From Diadema setosum (lineage: Eukaryota > Echinodermata > Echinoidea > Diadematoida > Diadematidae): a stretch of 64,000 nt of DNA. The notes below the pieces were generated by a model. The model had not been told where the DNA came from, made no database searches, and was given only the letters and a program-made list of their open reading frames with translations. Within the stretch, counting starts at the first letter, position 1. Every line of letters begins with the position of its first letter. Shown here in pieces: positions 14,601 to 29,600 of this stretch. Both the position numbers and the translations under genes were made by a program. The stretch is from contig NC_092700.1 in NCBI RefSeq assembly GCF_964275005.1, forward strand, positions 23,049,674 to 23,113,673. The letters run 5' to 3'.

Positions 14601-17600
14601 ACACCGCATATCTAAAAACGGGCCATCAATGACATTTGAATCAATCATCTACCATAATGGTGTGTGTGCGCCTGGCATTCATCCTCTGATGCCAATGAAG
14701 ACCCGCACGTCTTAAAAGGGACTCATGTCTTTGAAGGGAACCCAAACCCAAAGAGCAATGTGGATTGAGTGACAGCAGCAACATTAGTAGAACACATCAG
14801 TGAAAGTTTTAGGAAAATCCGACAATCGATGCAAAAGTTATGGAATTTTAAAGTTTTGGTGTTGGAACCACTGGATGAGGAGACTACATGTACAGTTACT
14901 TCCCCAGCTACTCCGCTCCTAAGAAAATTCTGAACTGTTCAAAAAACAAGCAATTGAAAACTCACCTAAATGTCCTTTAGCCTACAATGTTCAGTAACTA
15001 TACTAGAATTATACCATTATGATATGTGGCTTGCCACTTTTCAGTTGTTACTCTGTTTGGTCATGTACATGTCATGTATGTAAAGCGCTTTGAGAACCTA
15101 TTTTGTGTTGAATTGTGCTATATAAAAACATTATATCATTATTATTATTAGTCTGAGTTTCATGAAATAGTCTCACTGCTCTCTCAACTCTAAAGCCAGG
15201 CTGACACTTGCACGATTCTGTGGCACGCATTGGCACGACTTGAGTCATGCCAGTGCGCAAACTAGTCGTAAACTGGCGTGAAGTGTGCGTAAACCTGTCG
15301 TGACTGCATGCCATGTCGGAACGAGAATTTTGAAATGTTCAAAATTTTGGTCACGACTTGCCACGACAAAATCGTGGCGAAAAGTCGTGCAAGTGTCGGC
15401 CTGGCTTAATATATTTCTTTTCAACTTGAAGTATTATACGGGATGAGTGTTCCTTTATGCCACTGAAGCATACAGTACACCACTGGTGCTATACTGTATG
15501 TGATGACCCTGGTTTATACAGGGTGTCGATAATGAAGCAATTCAGGCGGTTATAGTGTCTGCCAATATTGACAAGGCTGCAGCATATGAGGTCTACATGC
15601 AATGATGATAATCCATAAAGACAGCTTTATGAAACTGTCATTATGGAGCTACTATGTGACTCATCGAGGAATACATGGTTAAATGCATTTTTATATATTG
15701 TTGCTTTTTTTTTTTTGGGGGGGGGGGTTAACTTGGGAAGGAGTGGAGGACCCAAGTGCAGTACAAACTAGTTCGACCTGAAGTATATCTTTAATTTAAA
15801 GAGGGATGCTACACACTTAAAGTATTGCTGTTGTTTCCTTTTAACAACAATTATTAAAGAAGTTTGACTTCTTTTTTTTTTTTCAAACAGTCACACATAG
15901 CATCCATTCCTTTCCTTGGAAAGAAATGAATCTGAGTGGTACAGTATAATGTTTAGCAACATTGTATATCATGTACGTACAAAGATTTAAGCCCCCGTTC
16001 CACTATCACGATCTGGACCCCGATCTGTCCCGATCTAGCAGATCGGGAGAGAGCGCCAAAAGCGTACGGGGATCGGAAGCATCGTAGCAGCAGCGTGTGG
16101 AGGTCGGGGTTGGAGCGGGCATTTTTTCAGATCGGGAAGAAATTTTGAACCTGTTCAAAATTTCTTCCCGATTTCCCCGATCAAAATTGACCTATTTTTA
16201 GTCGTACGGCAAGCGGGGAGAGCGTAGTGACAGCGTAAACGCAGCGGGATGAGCGTAACAAGGTCTTTCTGAGCGTAGTAACATCGGCACAAGAACTGGA
16301 AGAAAACTTACACAAAAAATGTCTGCAAAAAGAAGATAAGGAGATCGAGAGGCAGAACTGTTGAGGAGGAGGAGGGCATTGTCGCTGCACCTGTCAGGGC
16401 AGAACATGAAGAAGAAGGGGCTCAAATTTTCGAAGAAGGAGAAGAGATGAAGAAAAAAAAAGAGAAGAAAGCAGCAATGCAGCTACCCAAAAGGCGAAGA
16501 AAGAGAGACTGCACGTGATGCTTAAAGAGGAGGGAGAGGACATAGCAGAATTTTGAAGAATATGAAATCATCTACAACATCATCAAGAAAAAGCCTTGGA
16601 AAAATCAGTACGTCTTTGTTTATAACAATGCATTGCTGTAAAAGAACCGTGAGTTTGAGGAGCCTCTTCGAGGTCCACAGTATATTTCTTCGGTTCTGCA
16701 TGCTAATAAGTTGACTGACTGCAGATCGACAGTCGAATCGGGGTACATCGGGGCACATCGGGCACTTTTCAGCTCTCTGAACGGGGTGACAGCGTGATAA
16801 GATCGTATAGATCGTTCAGAGCGTAGATACAGCGTGCATCGATCGGATAACATCGGCAACATCGCACTGACAGCGTAGCTACATCGTTCTAAAGCGTAGC
16901 TGCAGCGGCAGAGATCGTAATGCCTCATTCCCGATCATCGTAGTAAGAGCGTAGCAAGCACGTGGTAGTCGTAACTGCAGCGTACTTAGAGCGTTCTAAC
17001 ATCGTACCGTGTCCAGATCGGCTCAGGTTTTACCTGATCCTTCCAGATCTGAGAAAATTGTCAAATCGTAGCGAGAACGGCATAGTGGAACAGGGGCTTT
17101 AGGTACAGTATTAATTTCAGCCACAAACTAAAGTACAATTACCCTATACAGCACCACTACAATGTACCTACTACTACTACCAACACTTGCAAATGGCATG
17201 GGGTAGGGACTTTTCCCCCAATTTGCTGCCCATTTGTAAATTATCTTGAAAGTGAACAACTGATAGGATGAATGGTTTTATGGATGTATCTTGGTCTTAC
17301 AAAACATAAATTACCTCCACCAAGGAGGATATGTTTTTGTTACTGTTGGTTTGTTGGTCTGTTTGCAAAATACACGTACAGTACCAATCAGCTCAAAAAG
17401 TAATGTTGTGAACGAATTTGAATGAAATTTACAGAAAGAGTTGATAATGACACAAGGAACAGACGATCAAATTTGGGTAGTGATCTGCCATTACCATCTG
17501 GATCCAGGATTTCTCTCTTTTTTTTTTTTGAGGATTTTTCATCATTGGCAAATACAATGTAGGGCCAACGAAGGAAGAAACTCAAGCTGCACGTATTTCA

Positions 17601-20600
17601 GGTGCGCATATATACAATTGTATGCTCAAGGACTGGGGGGTGTTTCATAAAGCTGTTCGTAAAGTTACGAACAACTTAAGAGCAACTGGTGATCAGTTGC
17701 GATGTGCTATACTTACTAGAATTTCAATAATTCACCACAAGAACTGATCACCAGTCGCTCGTAAGTCGTTCGTAACTTTACGAACAACTTTATGAAACAG
17801 GGCCCTGGTGTACTGTGTAGCAAGAAGCTGGATGAGGTAGAGAGACTGGAAAGGATTCTTAATCATTGGGAAATAGAAGCCATTTTTAGCACAAATGTGT
17901 AGGCCTATAGTGGGAATGAGCTGCTTGACAGAGGTCTGCACTCTCCACAAGTTTGGTTTTGTAGAACATTATCCATATCTCAGAAAAAAAAAATCAGAGC
18001 TGCACACAGATAAAAGGAAACCCACTTCTGCAAATACATGTACAGTGTCACATTTGGCACATATAATTTGTTTCATATGTATTGATACAGTCATACAGTG
18101 TACAACTGTATATGCACTAACACTGCCAACAACAATAATGTAGACCAGCAAATCACGGAGGTAATATCACGTGCAAATCCCACATTCCAGGAATATTTGA
18201 AATGTTTGGAAGGCTTTGGCTCCATCCCAGGCAAATCCCAGACAAAACTACAAGTCCCCACTTCTCCGCTTTCATCGAGTTGGAGAGTCACATTTCATCC
18301 CAGGAATTTCAGGCAGCCGAGAGCGCAGCTGCTTCTTCAGATGTACATTACACATTCATGTTTGTACAGGATGGGGTAGAATTTACGCCAGGAAGTTTCT
18401 AATATCATACATTCATTGTCTATACTCTTATCAGCACACACACAGACACACACACACACATGGACACCCCCCCCCCCAAAAAAAATATATATATATGTAT
18501 ATTTTCTGTCTATTTTGAGTTTTTGTTTTTTTGAGTTTCTTAACTCTTTATGTGCCACGTTCACACCTCCGACTCAGTCGACGGCGTGCCAACTTCGCAT
18601 ATTCTGCACAACAAACAAAGCCGCCAAGACCGATCGATAAACCGCTAATTACTGCTAATCCCGCGGCACAATGAAAGCGTTTCTCGTGCTTTTGTTCTTC
18701 TCATATACGGCTTGCATTCTATGTGGTGATCGACTATCAAGCGATGTTCCCAACTAGATTTGCTCGTACATTCTAAGTTTCTGTCACGGTTTAATGCGCA
18801 AAAGTCATGCCTTTACAGTAATGTAGCAACCGGTCATTCAAAAGAAAAATTGAAAATACACTGTAGAGTCGTCATACAATTTATATCGAAACAAAGCTTG
18901 GCATTCCTCTTTAACTTTGCCTACTATTATGCCCATCTTAACAGAAATTTGTAGAAGTTATACAAATTGGAAAAACAGAATTCTTTCTCACAGCACGACT
19001 ACCTTTGTGTCTCAGAATAACGTGGCACACAGGGGTTTCCACCATGGCACATAAAGAGTTAATCCCATGGGAAATGTTTGTAATAGACCATTTCTGTACT
19101 ATGCATTCAAATTTATGGATACATTGTTTCTTTTCCTACAGCCAGGTAATGAAGCATTTCATACAGAATCTGCTCCCTCCCATTAATACCCCTTTCATAA
19201 ACTCATCCTCCTATTATCCGCATAAGAATAATGCGGACAATTCAATAAAAAATGCGTTCACAAACTCTGAAAATAATCCGCATTATTTTTACGAGCGCCC
19301 GTCCTGAAAAAGGCGGATAATCGTCATGGTGACTGCACACGTCCCTCCTGCGGGAAAGACAGGTGACGTTTGACAGCACCCCGGCAATTATCCGCATTAT
19401 TTGGGTTTGCGTTCATAAACTCACAATCTGGTCCCGACGCTGCTATTATGCGGATAATAGAAGGGTCGAAATAATGCGCATTATTCTATCCCCGCTCCGA
19501 TTTTACGACCAAATGTTGCGGATATTATCCGCATTATTGAGTTTATGAAAGGGGTATAGGTTCCATAGGCAGGAATTCACTATAAAAGTTGTTGCTAGAT
19601 ATGACAAACCTCCGGCAAGCTTTGTGGTTGTTAAGGGCAACTTTTGTATTAAACAAAGCATAGAATTTGAATACATTACATTACAGAACTGGTCTATTCA
19701 AGGGCTCAAGTGAGGTCTTTGACATTAAGATCATACAGTACATGTACAATTACAGGTTTAACATTTAAGATTTCACATTGTATTGAGCACCTTATCATTA
19801 AAACTGAAATTAAATGTTTCTGCCAATTATGTCTACTTTCGATTTTTACAGAATGCCCTCCTGGCCTCTACTATTTTCAGCCTAAAGATTACTCTTAATT
19901 ATCCTACTCTGCAACATTTGACTGATTGTATACAAAATTCGATGAAATGACAGAGGTCTCTGTAGATGACAATGTTTTTCACGAGTATAACCCCAGATGG
20001 TTCAAGGTGAAGAATTTACATGATGGACATTTTTTACTTCTTAACCCGTTGACTCTGTCACATAAAAAAGGCTCAAAGTAATTTAAAGTTTACAAAAAAG
20101 GGAAGAGAGATCTTATTATTCTTGCTCAACCATATTTCATCCCTCTATCAAATCTTATGAAAACATGATTATCTCTTTTTATGAGCATTTTCGTTTTGTT
20201 TTGTTTTTCTACTGTAAATCTAGTTGGACAGACAGACATAACAGATACATAGTATGTACTGTATATTACTCCCCGCACCCTTGATGCTATGTAAACATGA
20301 AATAAATGTCAGATTGTATGCTATAAGATGATGGTCCTTGGGACTGAAGGAAAAAAAATGTACAGGGTGTACAATTGTATGTACAATGTAGATTGTGCAT
20401 TGTATCTACATAAAGATAATAAAAGATAAAATGGTCTGATGACAGCGTGTACCTACACTGCAAATTACAGATTTTCATTGCTTGGCATTAATGCTCAGAA
20501 AGATTACATACAGAGCATTTCTGTGATTTTAACATTCAGTGACAAAGAATTTATCATCTGAGTCTATCAAAACTTGTGCCGAGATTGAGGGAATAAAAGA

Positions 20601-23600
20601 ATACTTGCTTCCAAAGCACACATGTATGCAACACAAAATGAGTCGGAACACTGTTTACTTAATTTGAAAAAAAAAAAGGAGGAAAATTGTTACATTAATC
20701 AAAATGTATCACTGAGTGGTTTAGCTGAGGATTTTGTTCCAATTCTTTTCTCCTCCCCCCCCCCCCCCCCCCATACCATAGCTTTGTCACTTCAGCAGAC
20801 GGCAGATGGCGTCCCCATCTGGAACATTGTCTGCGGTGTAAAAATGTACAATTCATCGCTATTTCACAACACACCATGGAGCCGCTCTCTTTTCGCATCG
20901 TCATCACTCTGCCAACTCAGCCATCCACTACACTCTAAGGAAAAGGTGTCAACATATCATCGTGCGCAGCAAAGCCACCAACGATTCCCGGTTAGCGAGT
21001 CTCCGGTGTGAAGTCTTCATCCTGATGTTCTGACGGCCGTGTTTGTTGAAACAATGTCTGGAGAAGTGCATGGTGCATGCTTGACAGCCTGGATCATTTG
21101 ACTCATTGCATACAATATAATACAGTGTATCATATCAGATATTTATGGTAGTCTGCTCCTAAGGCTGTAGGATGTTTTTATTTCAAACCCGGAGACACTC
21201 TTGCTTTATATTCCTTTGTATCATAATAGATAATTTGAGGATATAGTGTACATCTCAAACCTTTCTTATGTGTAAATCTACCTCTCATAGAGGTGAATTT
21301 GTTTGGTTTTGTTTTCTTAGCCTTTAATGCCAGTATCCCTGTGTAAAAAGAGTGCATGAATGAATTTGATATTGACAATCATTAAGATGCAGTTAGGCTG
21401 ACTTTGGTATAATGCCCACTTTCCCTTAAAAAAAATAGGATATATACAAGTTTATTTCATCCTGGACATCCACAGGCAAGTAGCATGTACACATATACAT
21501 ATAAATGTACTTCTTGTGAAACCACATGGTCTTACTCCATTTGATTGTTTAAAAAAAAAAAATCATTTGCAGTTCTCATAAAAAGTACCTGGTACACTGT
21601 AGGAAGGGAAGTGTATAGATCTGCACACTCAAGGGGAATAATTTGACAAATGGATTGAATATTCTGTCCTCCGGGTTGGAATGGATGAACACAAAGGCTC
21701 TTCAAGTCATTAAAAAATAACAACCTTTTTTTTTCCTCTTTAGACCGGTGCATATCCATGAACCTCAGACATTATGCATGCTGCCCTGTATTCAAAGACT
21801 TTCAGTTTCCATGACAATACTATGCATTGTCTGACGTTCGCACTGGACTTGTACAAATATTTTGTGCACACTACAAAATTACTTCCAGTCAGTCATAGAC
21901 AGCATGGGGTGTACAATGCTTGAGCCATATATGCAAAATGTATAAATTCATCCCTCTGTGGAAAATGGCCAAAAAGCAAGACTGCAGTAATAGAGTGTAC
22001 ACACGACTGCTGAAAAATAGTGAAAGTTCGATTTAGATTAAAACTTAAAAATGAAAAGTTTTCATTTCGTCTGCTTCTTAAAGGAGACCTCCGGATGATT
22101 TTCAAATTTTTACATTTGAACATATATAAATTAGTTATACTGGGTACAGAGTTTCAGGATTTATGATGATTGGGATGAAAAATAAGAATGTTTTCGAAAT
22201 TTATAACAAATTGCAATGAACAAGGATGATGACATGGCAGCCTCATCATAAGAATGCATGAGATGTGGCTCAAGGAAGCAGCTCAAAAGAAGAAGGCATG
22301 CATAGATTACACACAGGTGAGCTTGCAAGCATGCGGTATTGTAATGGAATGACACTGCTACATTTCTGAGATATGTGAGGCTCCTATGTCATCATCTTTG
22401 TTCAGTGTAATTTGTTTAAGGTTTTTGAAAGTACTGTTTCTCTGCTCAAGAACTACAATAAATTCTACAAATCTATACATGAAGCTGTTGATTTATGTAC
22501 TACATGATGTGAAATTATGAAAATCGTCCGGAATGTCCCTTTAACTCCTATTCCAGAGCTGGACTTTGCCTTGTAATCACTCAGTGAAAATCACATACAT
22601 TCTCATGCGTAGCCGTTGATGTCAATGGGCAAATGCATACCACTTGAATTGTAATGTAATGTGCAAACGTCAGGGTTCTGCGCGATAAACTTTGACACGT
22701 ATGCGTGAAATATGTATGCATAGAGTAGGCATATTTGCAGAAGGTAGACATGTACAGTGTAGCTGTACAGCTGCTCTGCGGGTAATTCCATGGGGTTGGG
22801 ACTGAAATTGTGACATACAAGTTGAAAATTCAAGTTGGGTAAATTGAAATTTCCTTTTTCCCCCTGATTTGTTACTCCCATTCTTCAACTTATTCCACTA
22901 GAAATCTGTTTATTACTTTGCACACTTTCAGTCAGCATGGGTAAACAGGTATGGCAAAATACCTATGTTACACGGACTTCATTTGTTGACATCCTTCATA
23001 ATTTTGTGTTCTGAAATGATAACAATGAACACATCCACGTTTTTTCGTCCATAACACATCAACATGTTATTTAACAGGCGCATGAGATCATTATTAGTAA
23101 GATTGTATGTTCCGATGTCAACTGCAAGCCACTTTTATTAACATGTTTTTTTCTACAAACCATTAACAATTTCAATCAAAGGTTTAACTTTTTCATCAAG
23201 AGTGACACAATGACAATATTCTTAAAAGCACCACGATTGAAGCAAGTGATTTGTATGGGTATTCAAGTGAAAACATGATTTTATTGTTATAATCAGGGGT
23301 TTTCAGTCAACAACCTCGCCCACAGTGTACTACCTATGTTACACGGACAGTATGTCTTTGTAACATAGGTACACTACGACATATCAACTTATTTCCTTTA
23401 TTGTGGTGTGATATGTTAAAACCTACACATATAGACTTTATGTATGTTCCCACAAATAACACTAGTGTAACAGTTCTTTGGAATAATATCTACTGCACAC
23501 CTGTGGAACAATACCTATGTTACACAGACTTCAATTCTTTGTAACTCTGGTATGAAAGAAGGCAGACTTAATCAGAAGAAGAAGAAGAAAGTGAAGCTTT

Positions 23601-26600
23601 ACACAATTTGACCTTATATACACTAACATCATCAACTAGTTGTCAACTAACTAAGAAAACTAATAAAGAGAAATCAGACAAGTCTTCTTGTCTTCTCCAT
23701 GTTCTTTGTTTGAAGTTAATTTCTGCTCTTTTCTCCAATGTCCATTTAGCCCTCGATTTTTGTTTTTCTTCTGTCCATTTTCCCTCTGTGCAGTTTTCTT
23801 TTTGTCTAGTTTGTTACGTTCGCTTTTCTTGGTTGTTGCTTTGTCGGCTTCCTCTCTGTTTGTGGAGTGCTGTGGATGTGTCTTTGTCACTCTTTCATGT
23901 AGTTTAAAACGTAGCGGTGGCAGAGGAGGAGCCATGGCAGATTCATCGACAAACTGAACATAAGGTGTAAAGAGAAATAGAATAAAAAAATTAAAAGAAA
24001 ATTTTTGTCAGGGTTGACTATATATTCCTGTTGATGTATGTGTGTGTTTATGAATGGAATTACATAATTTCAACAATTTTGCTTACATTTCTACCTCTTG
24101 GCATACCCATTAGCTAGAGTTCCATGTGTACCTCCCACCAAAATTGGAAAAAAAAATGGGTTATGCTTAAAATGATGTAAATATTAATAATAATAATAAT
24201 ATAGCATGTAAAACATAGGAAAATATCATTTTCATACTCTATGCTAAAAACTTGTTTTGATGTAAGCTAGGAAGGGCAGGTCGCTGCCCCCAGTGTCCTA
24301 GCTAAGGTTAGGCTAGGGTCAGGGTTACGGTTACGGTTATGGTCCTTAATAGACTCCCAAAATAATACTAGGCCCTATTTTATATTCATCCACCATCAAA
24401 ATTGTCACCCTCTTTTTGAATGATAGTGTAGAGCAATAATAGTCCAATTTTGATTGGGGTTCATAATTTCATTGAAGCCTTTCCTACCCACTACCCACCC
24501 AAATTGAATAGGACACTGGCATTTTAGCTTTGAGACTTCACAGTGGGTGAGCATGGAATAGAAATGGTGAATCCTTGTGAAATGTTAACAACTTCATCAG
24601 AGCATCTCACAGGTCAGTGAAATCTTGGAAGGAAAACATTGACATTTTCAAAGTAAATCTGTTAAAGAGAAAGAATATCACAGCTCCTAGTTCTCTCAAT
24701 ATCACCAGCAAAATAAGGCAAACTCTATTTCTCTAGTTCAGATGCAGTCTGGACATCTACGTTTTCCAACTAGTATATAGTGATGAATACTAACTTTAGC
24801 ACGTCTACCTTGGTAGATACCTTATGACAAAAGGGTCCAAAAATTCACAATAATCGGGAGGTAAAACAAATTTATATTGCAGTGAAGATACACTGATACA
24901 CTTTTGTATGGTTTTCTAAGAGAGGATTTATATGCTCCTTTTGCAGAGACCGGCATGGACTGAAAATTTGGCGATCAAAATTATGAACATGAACCTGTAA
25001 CAAATATCTCAGTATGTAGGACTACAGTATCATCGTCCACAGTATTTTTGGCCAGTTCAGAGGTTTAGATGTCGTTTTTTTTCCTCTAATAGAGTTACAG
25101 AATATGACAAATGTTATTATTTTCGTAAAATAGCGTAAAAGCTTACCAATTGACTTCAGAAACATTAAAACTCCTGTACCTACGTTACATGGACAACGGC
25201 AGAAAAACAGATCTTGCGCTGTCCAGGTAGGTGTATATTGGCTGTGAGTAGTTTTTCTGCCATTGGGGGAGGACTGCCAGTGACATGAATACGATTGCTG
25301 AAGTTAGTAGCTCTTCTTTTTATCGCGAGACGCGTCTTTCCTTACCTACGTTACACGAAGAGGCCGGACATCGCACAGAAGTACAGTGATATGTTCTGTA
25401 TTTTCTCGTTTATTTGGAGGATTTTGATGCTAATTTTTGGATAAGAATACTTCTGAAATATAAATCTCATTATAGAAAGAAAGTTTCTGATCATATTATG
25501 ATTGGAAGTGTATGTAAAACCATGCTATACCTATGTTACAACAAAAATTGCCATGGACATCGTTTGTAACATAGGTATGAGGTTGCTTGAAGATGCTCTG
25601 GTGTTCTTATTTTGTTACAAATGTTTATGTGCCTTATAGTCTTTGTAGAAGTCACCTTGTCTCTCTTAATTATGATAGGCATAATGCTGAAAGGTTGTAT
25701 ATTCCTGTTTTACATTGCCATGAAAATGGCATATATTTATGTCACAACATAAACCACAAAAAACCATGGGACATCATTAGTGAAACAGTCATAGACAAAA
25801 TACATTTGTACACAGGCTTGTTTTTTTTTCATCAAATAATTCTTCACACATTTCTCTTCAAGAATAACTGCAAACCACAGACAATTAGTTGATAAATTTG
25901 TCAGAATATGACTTTTATTCCCTACACAACATGAAAATCTAGAGAAGACCCAACCCCATGGAATGACCCCTGCATGCATATTTGTCCACACCTGAGTTAC
26001 AAAATTGTATACAAAGCTGACATTGAATGCACAATTTGTACTGTACCGGTATACGAAAATATGTAGTGTACGTACAGTGTATGTATGTATGTCAAACCAA
26101 CCTGGAATTCTTTATATTTAGCCAGGACAGCTTTATAAGGTGGCATCTGTATTACAACGTACTGTGATCAATTCTTTCCTTATCAAAACCGAAACTGCTT
26201 TTATGAGTTGAAACATGGACCTAATACAACTACATGGACAGTCATCATATCGTTAATTGATTCATGCACCTATACATCTCAAAAGCGCCACAACGACATT
26301 TTTAGCATGCTTCACTGCTTTGATCACATCGTCGTCGCCACCAGCAAGCCGGGAGAAGAACAAGATGGAGATTCGAGAAATCAAAAGTAGTAGTAAAATC
26401 ATATGCGCAGAAGAAAATAACTCACAAAAATCAAGTAAGGTGAATGTGTAGTTGTGGTGTATGTTAGGAAATCATGCCTCAAACAATTTCGCTTGGGAGA
26501 AGCAGGCAATTTTTAAAAGAAAGCTAACATTTTGGCAGAATGATTGTCATTTGTGATCTCAATATTTCACCTTTATGTACACTGTAGCTTATTCCAGAGC

Positions 26601-29600
26601 AAAAAGGGATGGTAATGGTAGAGAACAGGTATATCTTGCCATTAGGCAAGGTCTTAAATGTGTGTGCGAAAATGTGCGAATCAGCAATTATCCATGTTTT
26701 GACACAAAATTTGCCATGTTCTCAGGGTTTGCTGCTCCTCATCATCTGTATTTATTCAAAGACAATTTCCGTCTGAAAAAGGCACATCAGCGAAACAAGA
26801 CTGAAATGAGGGAAATGATTCTTTTGTCAGTGACGATGCACGATTGCACAATCGCCATGGAAACTTGTATCCAAGCACCTGAATATACTCATTAAGATGC
26901 ACATAGTCAGGTGGCGGCGGTGATGATGGGATCAAAGAAAGACCTTCGTTACTATTCAATGTGTATAGTACAATGTAGAATGTAGGTCCATGTTTGAAAG
27001 GAGGAAGTTGACACACATAATAATATTCCACTATGAAACACTGCAGCATTGCAGAGAATTCGTCTTTCACAATGAAAATCTTGCTTGAGTTGCCACGCCA
27101 CATTACAATCATTCTATGAGGAGGCAGTTCCCTCTTTACGCTCTATCACGCCCTATATCGCCTTCTCGATTGTAACACCATCAGGACATTGTAGCTTCTT
27201 ATCACTGGGATGTACAATAGGAGCACACCTTCCCCCTGTGTGTACACTGTATGGCTGCTGCTTTGTCATACACCTTCATATGAGACAAAGGATCTCCCAG
27301 GGTGGAGAAAAAAAAAAACACAGTACAGGTGATGAGGTACTGCATATTATATACTGTGTGTGTGACACAGCATGCTGCCATCCTAGACATAAAGGTCTGC
27401 CAAAACATTGAATTCACCTGGATTGTTCTTCAGGTAATGTTACCCCCTGGTTCTCCTTGATGGTGAAACATAATCACTCCTTTTCAAAATGACAAACAAA
27501 AATGGGGGGGGGGGGGGGGAGGTGAGGGGTGACTCTGGAAGAGAATCAAATGACTGGATAGTATTTCTATAACATCAACAGTACAGGGGCAAACACATAT
27601 TTACAACTATCAAAATATATACAGTATATTTGATATTGATCAGCTACCTGGCACACTGTACACCTAATTTCTAGCTATTGTGCACCTGTTTTCTAGTTTA
27701 AAAGAAGGTATGATATGCATGTCAAAAATCCACCTCAAGTTTTCCTGAAGTGGGCACTTGAATGAGTTTGAAGATTCTCACAAATCACATATTGTACTAC
27801 AGTGCAGCTGTGACTCTAGGCAGTATAAATAATCAGGCTTTGGTTTTTAGCTATTCAAAAACATATTACATAAACTGTATGTCATTTTGTATAAAGCAAT
27901 TTGGCATTATTCTTTCATTTATAAATCCTTGAATTACAATTTCATTTTTTTTTGGGGGGGGGGGGGGGGGGAGGTGGGGACATTTGAATTTGAACAGATT
28001 CCTGAATGAGATAACTTTATTTTGTTTGGTTTCTAGCTAAAAACATTTACAGAACCTTTTCATTCAGGTTCGTGTCTCTTCTATACATTCTCTATACATT
28101 CTCTATCATCTCCTTTTCCTCCTCCTTCTTTCTTTCTCCCTACCTTCATCTTTTTTTAAATCTTATTATCATTTAATTAACTTTTCCTTCTTTTTCATCT
28201 TTTTCCTGTTGTTTTTCCCTCCTTCTTCTTCTTCTTCTTCTTCTTCTTCTTCTTCCCCTTATGAAACTTCTTCTTCTCCTCTGCTTCCCTTAATTTCTAC
28301 CTCTTTCTCTTCTCGCTCATCATCTTTCCTCATTCCCCAACCATGCCATCTCCCCCCTCCAACTGGAGGAATGCTATGTCTGGACATCAAGATGTAATCA
28401 ATAGTGTCCCGTTAATGACCTTGCTCTATTTTCTGATGACCTTTTGATGATCCTCGGGGGTTCCTAGCAAGGGAGCAGAGGGATTTCATTACCCTTTCAG
28501 TTCTTGGCAGTGTACAACGTGTACAGTTCCATGCATAATTGAGCATTGGTGTAATGCATGCACAACATTTTTGCACGTTCACAGCAGTTTGTAGTTTCCA
28601 CAATCTTTCTCAACATCAATCTATCCATCTGAAGCAAAACAGGCTAAACTCAACAGCTTCAAATGGAAAATCAGTGGGAAAGGAGCAGTCACAGAAAAAG
28701 AAGCTATCGAGAAAATTACATCCATGAAAGAATTATGATTTTAAAGTATCAATTTCGCCTAAAGCCTACTATAAAAATGGCAAGAATACAGAATAAATCA
28801 AAGCCCTCAAATGAAATCTACTTAAAAGAGACTGTACACAAGATTAACACCATATGAGAGAGTCTAATCTAGCAAAATATGCAAAGAAAGGTAAAAAGAA
28901 ATGAAGCAGAAAGATGAAAAGGACATTGCGGGGGAAGTACTGTAATATGCCATACACTTTCAAAACCCAACAGAGTCCAAGAATTGTACTTATGAAGATA
29001 AAACCAGTTTTAATGAAAACAAAATTTCAGGAACAGTTCTTATTCCTCTCCTATAGCATAATGTGCCTGTTTGACATTGAAACAATAGGGATTGGCATCA
29101 TCAACCCATATTTCTCGTGTGTTGTATGAGTACGTAAAATGTACTGATAAATTGGAAGTGGATCACTTTCGTGAACGTCCTGCTCTTTGCAATGAAGGAA
29201 TGGAGTACATGTAGGCTAGGTGCCCGAGTTGTGAGTTACTTACACACAGGACCTCCATCTAATGTCCTATCTGAGGAACAGAGTGTTTTTACTCTTTCTA
29301 CTAAATGGGGAAAAGTCATAGTGTCTAGTACTACGATGCTATTAAGTGTTGATATGCCTAAATACACAAATTGTTCGATCCCCTATGAGAGATAATACAT
29401 GAAATCTCTCTTCATGGCCGTTTTACTCTTCTATAGCAGTCATTTTGTTTCTTTTAGCAGTGTTATTGTTTGGAGGAACGAGCTAGGATGACAAAATGCC
29501 AACACTTATGGTTGCCACTGGCACACATACCGAGAAGGTTTAGATATGTTCTCAGTGTAAATCTGCATTCATCATGCTTGAAAAAAGAAAAAAAAAATCT

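Noticed and set aside
16181..16928. Overlapping minus-strand frames up to 102 codons
   Set aside because: They lie in the word-repeat DNA of the 1.1 kb element, where short repeats keep several frames open at once.
20622..21011. 129-codon plus-strand frame
   Set aside because: Reads through poly-A and poly-C runs (poly-Lys and poly-Pro); no domain.
24300..24345. GGTTAGG / GGTTACGG words suggesting an interstitial telomere repeat
   Set aside because: Too few and too irregular units; not TTAGGG tandem.
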